A stretch of 38,990 nucleotides of DNA from Propionimicrobium sp963511305 (GTDB taxonomy: Bacteria; Actinomycetota; Actinomycetes; Propionibacteriales; Propionibacteriaceae), in assembly GCA_963511305.1 (NCBI GenBank), contig CAUPIJ010000018.1, forward strand, positions 1 to 38,990, given 5' to 3'. The notes under the pieces are model-generated. The model was given only the letters and a program-made list of their open reading frames with translations. It ran no database searches and was not told where the DNA came from. This document shows, in pieces, positions 33,948 to 38,990 of the stretch (within the stretch, counting starts at the first letter, position 1; every line of letters begins with the position of its first letter). The position numbers and the translations under genes are program-made.

Positions 33948-34157
33948 TCAGTTAGTCAGATTTCTAGGCTGGCGGAAGGTTCCGAGAAGCAAGCGCCAAA
34001 AAGTATGGTTTCCGCTAAAAAGTGTTGTAGGCGCTAAAAGGTGCGCTGAGCGATAATCAATCCCGAACACACCAGAATTACCAACAACATCACTTGTCAG
34101 ATACCTCCTAGCGCTAGCCCTGGACAATCCCGTTACCTCACAAAAATTATCTAACAC
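33948..34157 (-). pseudogene. Possible remnant of a transposase/integrase N-terminus
   Basis: A 69-residue minus-strand frame starts MLDNFCEVTGLSRASARRYL. This resembles the helix-turn-helix that opens some integrase-core transposases (pattern LxxFCxxTGxSRxxAxRxL). The rest of the frame has no recognisable content and overlaps the 19-bp repeat. A real expressed peptide is unlikely; I read it as a possible fragment. Confidence 0.25.
33994..34050. repeat. Three tandem 19-bp repeats
   Basis: Three units start at 33994, 34013 and 34032, each opening with the 11-base core CGCYAAAARGT (CGCCAAAAAGT, CGCTAAAAAGT, CGCTAAAAGGT) followed by eight variable bases. The exact 19-bp period with a conserved core and free spacer is the pattern of iterated protein-binding sites rather than of coding repeats. 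Confidence 0.75.
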
Positions 34158-34264
34158 CCTCCCTTTTCCTTTTTCGAAGCCCCGCGATAGACCCGGCGCA
34201 ACCGCTTCGTAACCTCAATACGCGTACCCAAACAAACCACTCCATCATTCATGCCAACAATCTA

Positions 34265-34310
34265 TTTCGCGCTCAAACTAAATTAGGCACCACACTCCTT
34301 TCGCGCTCAA
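34265..34310. repeat. Pair of 12-bp direct repeats upstream of the toxin-antitoxin-like operon
   Basis: TTTCGCGCTCAA occurs at 34265-34276 and 34299-34310, 34 bp apart (about three helical turns), 105 bases or more before the ATG at 34416. Placed just upstream of the likely promoter, it is a candidate operator for autoregulation. Confidence 0.6.
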
Positions 34311-34332
34311 TATATGTAAGGTACGCTGAAAG

Positions 34333-34362
34333 CTGCCGTCTAGACACTGTTGCCAGTAAAAT
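34333..34362 (+). promoter_or_regulatory. Candidate promoter of the ImmA/IrrE-DUF4411 pair
   Basis: TAAAAT at 34357-34362 (5/6 to TATAAT) is preceded, with 18-bp spacing, by CTGCCG at 34333-34338, a poor -35. The transcript would have a leader of about 45 bases containing GGGGGAG just before the ATG at 34416. Confidence 0.3.
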
Positions 34363-34415
34363 AGAAACCGTCTGGTGTGTTTTGTTCATTTTCTAAGTTG
34401 CGGGGGAGAAGCATA

Positions 34416-35579
34416 ATGTCTGCGAAACTGCGTATAACGCCTCCTCTTTACGAGTGGGCGTTGACGCGCAGTAGGAAAACCGTCACTGACCTCGAGAAAA
34501 TTTTTCCGAAATTGCCTGAATGGATATCTGGCGTTAGCGTTCCTACTTTTAGGGAGGCAGAAAAATTCGCTGCCAAAACTAATACGCCTTTCGCTTTTCT
34601 TTTTCTTGATACTCCTCCCGAAGAAGACCTGCCTATAGCCGATATGCGTACGCTTAAAGACTCTGTGATTCACCAGCCTTCCGGGGATCTGCTCGATACT
34701 ATTTACAACGCGCAACGCACCCAGGATTGGTATCGCGACTACGCCCTAAGCAACGAGGCAGAAAAGTTGTCTTTTGTGGGTTCCGTAGGCGTGAATAATA
34801 ACGTGAGCGAAGTAGCAGCCGAAATCAGTGATCTCCTTGATTTTGGGTTTGATTCTCGAAAACGAATTGGCAATATGTCCAGTTTGTATCGCTACTTGGT
34901 CGACAAGATCGAAGAACTCGGAATCCTGGTGCTTACTAACGGAGTGGTAGGAAACAATACTCATAGAAAACTACGTGTCGAGGAGTTTCGGGGTTTTTCT
35001 TTAAGCGATGAGATTGCGCCTCTTATTTTTGTCAATGGAGCCGACGGTTATTCTGCGAGAATCTTTACCCTTTTACATGAACTAGGGCATATCTGGCTTG
35101 GCCATAGCGCGTTGTCCGATGCGGATTTATCTCTCAACGATTCCAATAGCGCAAAATCTGAGGAGCGCTGGTGTAACCAACTCGCGGGGGAGATCCTACT
35201 TCCTAAGGATGTTCTTGAGGGTATGTGCGCTACCAAGGTCAACGAAGAATCTGTTACTAAACTTGCGCGAGAAGCTGGCTGCAGCGTCCTGGTGGTGCTG
35301 CACAGCCTTTTTGATGCCAACTTTCTTAGCTGGAGTCAGTATCAGGAACTATATGGCCGGGAGCTGAGCGCGATAGCTGAAAGAGAAGGCAAGGGGAAGC
35401 AGACCGGGGGTGGAGATTTTTATAAAACTCTGCCGCTGCGCAACTCTCCTACTTTTACCCGTGCTGTGATTGTCTCTACTTTAGAGGGAACTACTCTTTA
35501 TCGGGATGCCTTTCGGATGCTCGGCACAAAAAAGCCTCAAACTTTCCGTAACCTGGCTGAAAAGCTGGCGGTGGGTTAA
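34416..35579 (+). CDS. ImmA/IrrE-family metallo-endopeptidase (probable antitoxin/regulator)
   Basis: About 387 residues. The N-terminus ('RITPPLYEWALTRSRKTVTD', 'EWISGVSVPTFREAEKFA', TPFAFLFL) is the degenerate HTH-like segment usual in COG2856 proteins. The zinc protease motif is LLHELGHIWLGH (His221, Glu222, His225), with the downstream RWCNQLAGEILLP helix supplying the third ligand region. A winged C-terminal part continues to residue 387. Such proteins control partner genes by proteolysis or DNA binding, and many pair with PIN-like DUF4411 toxins. Here the DUF4411 gene starts on the base after this stop codon. GGGGGAG lies eight bases or so before ATG 34416; the upstream in-frame start at 34377 lacks this. 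Low-GC codon use suggests acquired DNA. Confidence 0.88.
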   Translation: MSAKLRITPPLYEWALTRSRKTVTDLEKIFPKLPEWISGVSVPTFREAEKFAAKTNTPFAFLFLDTPPEEDLPIADMRTLKDSVIHQPSGDLLDTIYNAQRTQDWYRDYALSNEAEKLSFVGSVGVNNNVSEVAAEISDLLDFGFDSRKRIGNMSSLYRYLVDKIEELGILVLTNGVVGNNTHRKLRVEEFRGFSLSDEIAPLIFVNGADGYSARIFTLLHELGHIWLGHSALSDADLSLNDSNSAKSEERWCNQLAGEILLPKDVLEGMCATKVNEESVTKLAREAGCSVLVVLHSLFDANFLSWSQYQELYGRELSAIAEREGKGKQTGGGDFYKTLPLRNSPTFTRAVIVSTLEGTTLYRDAFRMLGTKKPQTFRNLAEKLAVG

Positions 35580-36074
35580 ATGTATGTGCTGGACAGTAAT
35601 GTTTTTATCGAAGCCAAAAACCGGTATTACGGATTTGATATCGCTCCAGGATTTTGGCAATGGCTAGAGCATAGCTACGCGACCGGGAAAATCTGCAGTA
35701 TTAAACCGATTTATGATGAGTTAACTACCGGGGGTGACGAACTTGCAGATTGGGTAAAGCTGAAGTCACATAAAGGTATTTTTACTGCTGTCTATGGTGA
35801 TCAAGTTATCTATGATTTCCTCAGCCAAATTATAACTTGGGCAGAAGAAACGGGGTATAAAACTTCAGCGACACAGGAGTTTGCGGACTGCGCAGATTCA
35901 TTTTTAATCGCCTTCGCTGCAGTCCACGGGTATACGGTAGTAACTCATGAGCGTCCAGCACCTAACTCCAGAAATAAAATAAAAATTCCTGACGTGTGTA
36001 AAGCGTTTGGCGTAAAATACTGCGACACCTTTACTATGTTCCGTTCAACCGGCGCTCAGCTGGTACTTAGATAG
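35580..36074 (+). CDS. DUF4411-family PIN-like nuclease (probable toxin)
   Basis: 164 residues. It begins YVLDSNVFIEAKNRYY, with the first PIN acidic residue Asp5. Further candidates for metal binding are Glu47 (PIYDEL) and Asp103/Asp106 (FADCADSFLIAFAA), followed by YTVVTHE. This order of acidic residues is that of PIN RNases, and the N-terminal 'NRYYGFDIAPGFWQWL' block identifies DUF4411. The likely role is RNA cleavage restrained by the upstream ImmA/IrrE-type protein. The ATG follows the preceding TAA with no gap, so translation is coupled. The catalytic set appears intact. A 7-bp hairpin follows. Confidence 0.87.
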   Translation: MYVLDSNVFIEAKNRYYGFDIAPGFWQWLEHSYATGKICSIKPIYDELTTGGDELADWVKLKSHKGIFTAVYGDQVIYDFLSQIITWAEETGYKTSATQEFADCADSFLIAFAAVHGYTVVTHERPAPNSRNKIKIPDVCKAFGVKYCDTFTMFRSTGAQLVLR

Positions 36075-36076
36075 TT

Positions 36077-36099
36077 GTCGCGAGGGAGATTATCGCGAC
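36077..36099 (+). terminator. Hairpin after the DUF4411 gene
   Basis: GTCGCGA and TCGCGAC form a perfect 7-bp stem with a 9-base loop, three bases after the stop. No T run follows (CTCGAAAAAG), so it is at best a weak terminator. Confidence 0.4.
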
Positions 36100-36154
36100 C
36101 TCGAAAAAGTAGCCGAACGCTTTCAGCAAATAAATCGCAGCTCCCATGCCGCGT

Positions 36155-36200
36155 AGACCGAGAAATTTATGGCCTCTTGCCTCTTGTAATCTCTCGGTCT
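36155..36200. repeat. 9-bp inverted repeat with wide spacing
   Basis: AGACCGAGA (36155-36163) and TCTCGGTCT (36192-36200) are perfect inverted copies 28 bases apart, in the gap between DUF4411 and DUF3021. The role is unknown; it could be a remnant end or a long hairpin. Confidence 0.4.
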
Positions 36201-36234
36201 GGTAGCGCTAGGAAACAATATTTTTTTGCTTTTT

Positions 36235-36258
36235 CCGTTTACCCATTTGAGTAAACGG
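36235..36258. repeat. 8-bp inverted repeat downstream of DUF3021
   Basis: CCGTTTAC, eight bases, GTAAACGG lies 20 bases beyond the stop of the minus-strand DUF3021 gene. The T-rich tract is on the wrong side for termination of that gene; for plus-strand transcription the T tract precedes the stem. It may be a weak terminator or another site. Confidence 0.35.
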
Positions 36259-36278
36259 GAATCCTGGGGAGAGAGACT

Positions 36279-36722
36279 TTATTGCAGTTTTTGGTTCATC
36301 TTTTTGACTTCGGAGCGAGCCACTAGCCAATTGAACAACCAAATCAGCAGATAGATAAGCACTATTGCGAGAATTACCCCGAGCATATCGAAGCTCGATC
36401 CCCACCATTTAAGGTAGCTGCCAGCTACAATCCCGCAGATGAGGATGATCCCGAAATGCATCGCGGTATTGAGGATAAGCGGGCGGGTTTCGTTACGGTA
36501 AAGTAACCCCGCGAAGCTAGCAATGATGCCGTAGGTTGCATAAATAAGCCGCTCAATTAGTGCTGCCACGTTTTCGTTTCCAAAACTGTTTAAGAATTCT
36601 GGAGTTCCAGGGCAATAGCTAGAGGAATAAAGAGAAGAGAAAATAAGTTCAATACTGGTGCCGATAGTGATCCCAATGCAAGCCCCTGCCAGGGTGAGAC
36701 CAACTATTTTTTTAGTTTTCAT
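36279..36722 (-). CDS. DUF3021-family membrane protein
   Basis: 147 residues with four likely membrane helices: IVGLTLAGACIGITIGTSIE, YATYGIIASFAGLLY, ILNTAMHFGIILICGIVAG and the late VILAIVLIYLLIWLFNWLV, ending in a basic tail. The four-helix layout and pairing with an upstream LytTR regulator identify DUF3021. Such pairs often control, or answer to, an ABC transporter for antimicrobial peptides, but none lies in this window. The membrane protein may act as sensor or inhibitor of the LytTR protein (inference). AAGGA lies nine bases before the ATG. Gap of 41 bases from the LytTR gene. Confidence 0.85.
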   Translation of the reverse strand: MKTKKIVGLTLAGACIGITIGTSIELIFSSLYSSSYCPGTPEFLNSFGNENVAALIERLIYATYGIIASFAGLLYRNETRPLILNTAMHFGIILICGIVAGSYLKWWGSSFDMLGVILAIVLIYLLIWLFNWLVARSEVKKMNQKLQ

Positions 36723-36763
36723 GGTTTTTATCCTTCGTGTGATTTAAAGGTTTTCTGCGGAGA

Positions 36764-37237
36764 TTAGATTCCGAGTTTGGATTTGAAAGCTGGAAGTTGC
36801 CGGCGGGAAACGTAATAGCGAGAGCCATCTTTTAGCTGCACACTGATCGTTCCCGAGAAAGAAAGATCAAGTTTTTTGATCAAGGCAATATTGACAATCT
36901 CCGATTGCGAAATACGTACGAAATCGTCTGCAGCTAGAGATTCTTCGAGTTCATACATTCGGGCTTTAATCCGCCAATCACCGTTACTGGTGTGGGCAAA
37001 CACTGCCTTCTTTTTAGTGAAGAACGCGAGTATCGCGCGCACTTCCAACACCGTGGCATCATTACCGCTTGTCCCGATGAGGCGGCGAAGCGGGCGTTCG
37101 ACTGCGGGGGAGGAAGAGCTATCTAGGTTACCGGAAGCAAGCCTTTGAATCGCTTGCACCTCAGCATCGACCTCCCGCGCCGTTACCGTCACGATAGTTT
37201 CGGTTACGGTGGGATCAATCGTGAGCGTGAATTTCAT
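36764..37237 (-). CDS. LytTR-domain transcriptional regulator without receiver domain
   Basis: 157 residues. The N-terminal ~50 residues (MKFTLTIDPTVTETIVTVTA, 'DAEVQAIQRL') have no known domain. Residues ~60-155 form a LytTR DNA-binding domain: VLEVRAILAFFTKKKAVFAH, 'KARMYELEESLAADDFVRIS', 'IVNIALIKKLDLSFSG' and 'LKDGSRYYVSRRQLPAFKSK'. It lacks a CheY-like receiver, so it is not a two-component response regulator. Family precedent is control by the co-encoded DUF3021 membrane protein. AAGGAG lies ten bases before the ATG. Operon with DUF3021; the 180 bases upstream up to the insertion element probably hold its promoter. Confidence 0.88.
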   Translation of the reverse strand: MKFTLTIDPTVTETIVTVTAREVDAEVQAIQRLASGNLDSSSSPAVERPLRRLIGTSGNDATVLEVRAILAFFTKKKAVFAHTSNGDWRIKARMYELEESLAADDFVRISQSEIVNIALIKKLDLSFSGTISVQLKDGSRYYVSRRQLPAFKSKLGI

Positions 37238-37417
37238 TCCGTTCTGACTCCTTTCTCCTTTCCTCTCGCACTTACAGGTAATATTGCGTAAAACCAGGGT
37301 GCTTAAGTATCTGTTACTTACAGTTAAAAGCCTCGTTGCCGGCAGTACAAGTAATCTGAATTAAGCGGTATAAAATCCGCGCCAAGCGGACAGATTTCGA
37401 GGCTCCCGCCCGCCCTC
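37238..37417. other. Upstream region of the LytTR-DUF3021 pair
   Basis: About 180 bases between the LytTR start and the left end of the IS remnant. It contains TTACAGTT/TAACAG-like stretches near 37305-37325, which loosely resemble LytTR half-sites, and a small hairpin TCCGC-GCCAA-GCGGA near 37375-37390. Neither is strong enough to call a site. Confidence 0.25.
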
Positions 37418-37467
37418 TGAACTGTCCAAGGTTTTGTTCCGTTTGAGTACATGGGAAAATCTGGATT

Positions 37468-37782
37468 ATGCCTGAGAAATTTGATCAGGATGCGAAGGAT
37501 CGTGTGGTTCGTCTTGTTGAGGATCGGGTTCTTGCGGAGAATTTGTCCTTGCGGGAAGCGTGTCAGGTGGTTGCACCAAGGCTTGGTGTTTCCTGGCATA
37601 CTGCTCGCCAGTGGGTGCAGCGCTCTCGTCGGGAGGGTCGTGTTCACCGTTTAGAGGAGGACGTGATTGTTGAGAATGCTAGGTTGCGGCGTGAGAATCA
37701 GCAGCTGCGTGATACGAACGAGTTACTCAAAGCAGCGTCGGCTTTTTTCGCGTCAGAACTCGACCCGCAACGTCGGAAATGA
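37468..37782 (+). CDS. IS3-family transposase OrfA
   Basis: 104 residues. The N-terminal helix-turn-helix (FDQDAKDRVVRLVEDR, then REACQVVAPRLGVSWHTARQWV) is followed by a leucine-zipper-like helix (ENARLRRENQQLRDTNELLK) and the family end ASAFFASELD. It is the DNA-binding half of an IS3-type transposase, normally fused to OrfB by programmed -1 frameshifting. The frame is intact. It ends ATGA, overlapping the OrfB ATG at 37779. Since OrfB is broken, this copy cannot transpose alone. Confidence 0.93.
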   Translation: MPEKFDQDAKDRVVRLVEDRVLAENLSLREACQVVAPRLGVSWHTARQWVQRSRREGRVHRLEEDVIVENARLRRENQQLRDTNELLKAASAFFASELDPQRRK

Positions 37783-38415
37783 TCGCTTTCATTGACCGGT
37801 ACAGGGATCGTTTTTCGGTTGAGTTCATTTGCGCGACGTTGAATACTCATCGTGAGGGTGGTTTCATTACCTCTCGTGGTTATCGGCAATCCAAATCTCG
37901 TGGGGTAAGTGCTCGTGCTTTGCGTGATGTGGTTGTTATTGAGCGGGTTAAACAGATACACCGTGGTAATTACAGTATTTATGGGGTAGGTAAGATGTGG
38001 CATGCTCTTCGCCGTGAATCAGGATTGGTCGTGAGCAAACAGCTCGCCTGATGCCTCTAGCAGGTTTGAGAGGGAAGATGAATGGCAAATGCCCGATAAC
38101 TTACCCGGAAAGCAAGTAGGTAAGATACCCGTCCTGATTTGGTGAAGCGAGGCTTTAGAGCGCCATCCCCGAATCGTTTGTGGGTAGCAAAATATTACTT
38201 ATGTTCGCACAGTCAAGGGATTTGTGTATGCGGCGTTCGTAACTGACGTGTTTTCCCGCAAGATTGTTGGTTGGGCGCTATCGGAGTGGGTGTCATGGTG
38301 GAACGAACACCGCCTCCACCAAGCGCTAGGCTACCGCACACCCAGAGAAATCGAGACCGAATATTGGGGAAAACACAAACACCAAGTAATAATAGGAAAC
38401 AAGGCAAACGCCTAG
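37779..38415 (+). pseudogene. IS3-family transposase OrfB, frameshifted with a central deletion
   Basis: The first piece (37779-38051) reads IAFIDRYRDRFSVEFICATL, 'VIERVKQIHRGNYSIYGVGK' and MWHALRRESGLVV, then shifts near 38030. In another frame 'REQTARLM' and 'LAGLRGKMNGKCPIT' continue to about 38095. GFRAPSPNRLWVA resumes near 38150, and one extra A near 38190 shifts to ITYVRTVKGFVYAAF, DVFSRKIVGWALS. This is joined directly to EWVSWWNEHRLHQALGYRTP, so most of the DDE core (second D and E) is missing. It ends at 38415 inside the right inverted repeat. Non-functional. Confidence 0.9.
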
Positions 38416-38436
38416 GAACAAAACCAGGACACTTCA

Positions 38437-38751
38437 GCTTGCATCCAGGCCATCCGCTTTGCACCCGAAACTGCATCTCTACACCCAAAACCCTTCTTGT
38501 GTCGAAATGAGCGTCTAAACATCCACGAACCCGTTTTTGACGGGGTTTAGTTAGAACTATTCGTCTCCACTCAGTCTTGTCGCTCTGGTAAGCAATTTCA
38601 CGATGGAAACAGCGGTTTCAGGGCTCAATTTTGCCTTTGTCCTGGATTGGGCTAATGTTCATATCCGCTTCGAAACCGAGCGCTCGTCAAGAGGGTTCGG
38701 GTCGGCTCTGGCGGGTCGACTGAAACGGAGCGAAAATAACAAAATTTCGAT
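38437..38751. other. Non-coding region between the IS remnant and the terminal promoters
   Basis: About 315 bases without a credible gene. A small hairpin near 38527-38549 (AACCCGT, GACGGGGTT) might end readthrough from the IS. A further promoter-like pair, TTGCCT (38631-38636), 16 bp, TAATGT (38653-38658), could be an additional upstream promoter. Confidence 0.35.
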
Positions 38752-38780
38752 TTGACTTGGTGGTTTCGGCCGCGTAACGT
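38752..38780 (+). promoter_or_regulatory. Consensus-like promoter 1 of a probable rRNA operon
   Basis: TTGACT (38752-38757), exactly 17 bp, TAACGT (38775-38780), preceded by an AT-rich run (AAAATAACAAAATTT) that could act as an UP-like element. It stands 87 bases upstream of a second promoter with the same -35 and the same spacing. Confidence 0.55.
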
Positions 38781-38838
38781 TGATCGAGTCGCCTGGAAAG
38801 GAAACGGACCGGGTGGCAACCAAAACTACACATCGGGT

Positions 38839-38867
38839 TTGACTTGCAGGGTTCTGTCTGTTAAGCT
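38839..38867 (+). promoter_or_regulatory. Consensus-like promoter 2 of a probable rRNA operon
   Basis: TTGACT (38839-38844), exactly 17 bp, TAAGCT (38862-38867). Downstream the sequence is T/G-rich with repeated GGTTTCGGC and GCTGGTT words and no start codon with a ribosome binding site. This resembles an untranslated pre-rRNA leader. Confidence 0.6.
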
Positions 38868-38990
38868 GTTCCGGCTAGGTTTCGGCCTTTTGCTGGATCG
38901 GTTTCGGCTGGTCTTGTTTTTGGGTTTTGCCTGGTGTTTGGAGCTGCCTTTTCTTGTTGGCTGGTTTTTGCTGGTTGGTGGGTTTTGTGT
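38868..38990 (+). other. T/G-rich untranslated leader, probably pre-rRNA
   Basis: The last ~120 bases are strongly T and G rich with almost no A, contain no open frame of note and directly follow two tandem promoters. The mature rRNA, if present, starts beyond the window edge; no 16S sequence is visible here. Confidence 0.45.

Larger units (their letters stand above)
33856..34415. other. Non-coding stretch between tRNA-Thr and the toxin-antitoxin-like genes
   Basis: About 560 bases without a convincing gene. It holds a 10-base copy of the tRNA 3' end at 33902-33911, a three-unit 19-bp tandem repeat (33994-34050), and a minus-strand frame with an HTH-like stretch (33948-34157). It also holds a pair of 12-bp direct repeats (34265-34310) and a weak promoter for the downstream pair. 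The mixture looks like decayed mobile DNA at a tRNA integration hotspot. Confidence 0.5.
37418..38436 (+). mobile_element. Degenerate IS3-family insertion sequence
   Basis: The element is bounded by imperfect terminal inverted repeats. The left end begins TGAACTGTCC (37418) and the right end, read inward on the other strand, begins TGAAGTGTCC (38436). Both continue into GGTTTTGTTCC, giving about 21 of 23 matches with one gap. It carries intact orfA and a broken orfB in the usual overlapping order. Its length of ~1020 bases is below the ~1250 expected for a complete element, because orfB has lost a central part. Flanking trinucleotides (CTC and GCT) do not match, so no target duplication is visible. 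Confidence 0.88.

Noticed and set aside
33994..34050. CRISPR array
   Set aside because: The units are only 19 bp in total with 8-bp spacers and no palindromic repeat. There are no cas genes and no other candidate array in the window.
36208..36408. 66-residue minus-strand frame downstream of DUF3021
   Set aside because: It overlaps the end of DUF3021 in another frame and an inverted repeat, and has no ribosome binding site or family features.
37415..38439. Target-site duplication of the IS3 element
   Set aside because: The flanking triplets CTC and GCT differ, and I found no longer direct repeat at the ends.
38868..38990. Start of 16S rRNA inside the window
   Set aside because: None of the conserved 5' sequence of 16S (such as AGAGTTTGATC) is present. 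Only the promoters and leader are seen.

Overview
The window looks like a chromosomal segment of a mid-GC actinobacterium, probably in or near the Actinomycetaceae. This is inferred from gene content and style: a UDP-galactopyranose mutase next to a Wzm/Wzt-type exporter, three actinobacterial DUF6541-like membrane proteins, several starts that look leaderless, and a tRNA without an encoded CCA. No 16S or other species marker lies inside the window.

Positions 1-32600 form a large cell-surface polysaccharide locus. The left part (194-7658) holds glycosyltransferases of the GT4 and GT2 types and an ABCB-like exporter/flippase. A two-domain acyltransferase-3/SGNH protein (7741-9678) faces a small CHAP-domain protein whose ATG shares the same CCATGG. 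A frameshifted acyltransferase-3 pseudogene follows (10132-10914). Next come a UDP-sugar (ManNAc-type) dehydrogenase, a 1000-residue GT2-DUF4422-GT8 fusion, and the minus-strand operon glf-wzm-wzt (UDP-Galf synthesis and ABC export). Three tandem paralogous polytopic membrane proteins follow (18361-24512), then galE. A DUF2304/polyprenol-phosphate glycosyltransferase pair, a further GT2, an NhaD-like antiporter, a Wzx-like flippase and two sister GT2 enzymes complete the locus. Together these give precursor supply (GalE, Glf, UDP-sugar dehydrogenase), assembly (about ten glycosyltransferase genes), O-acetylation, and three different candidate lipid-linked glycan exporters.

At 32696-33637 lies a protein with the aspartate/ornithine carbamoyltransferase fold that has lost the recognisable catalytic signatures. 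A strong terminator and tRNA-Thr(CGU) follow.

Downstream of the tRNA the sequence turns accessory. It holds a ~600-base non-coding stretch with a three-unit 19-bp tandem repeat and a pair of 12-bp direct repeats. After that come an ImmA/IrrE-DUF4411 (PIN) toxin-antitoxin-like pair, a LytTR-DUF3021 pair and a decayed IS3-family element with recognisable terminal inverted repeats. The last ~250 bases carry two consensus-like promoters with 17-bp spacers, feeding a T/G-rich leader. This resembles the upstream region of an rRNA operon whose genes would lie just beyond the window.
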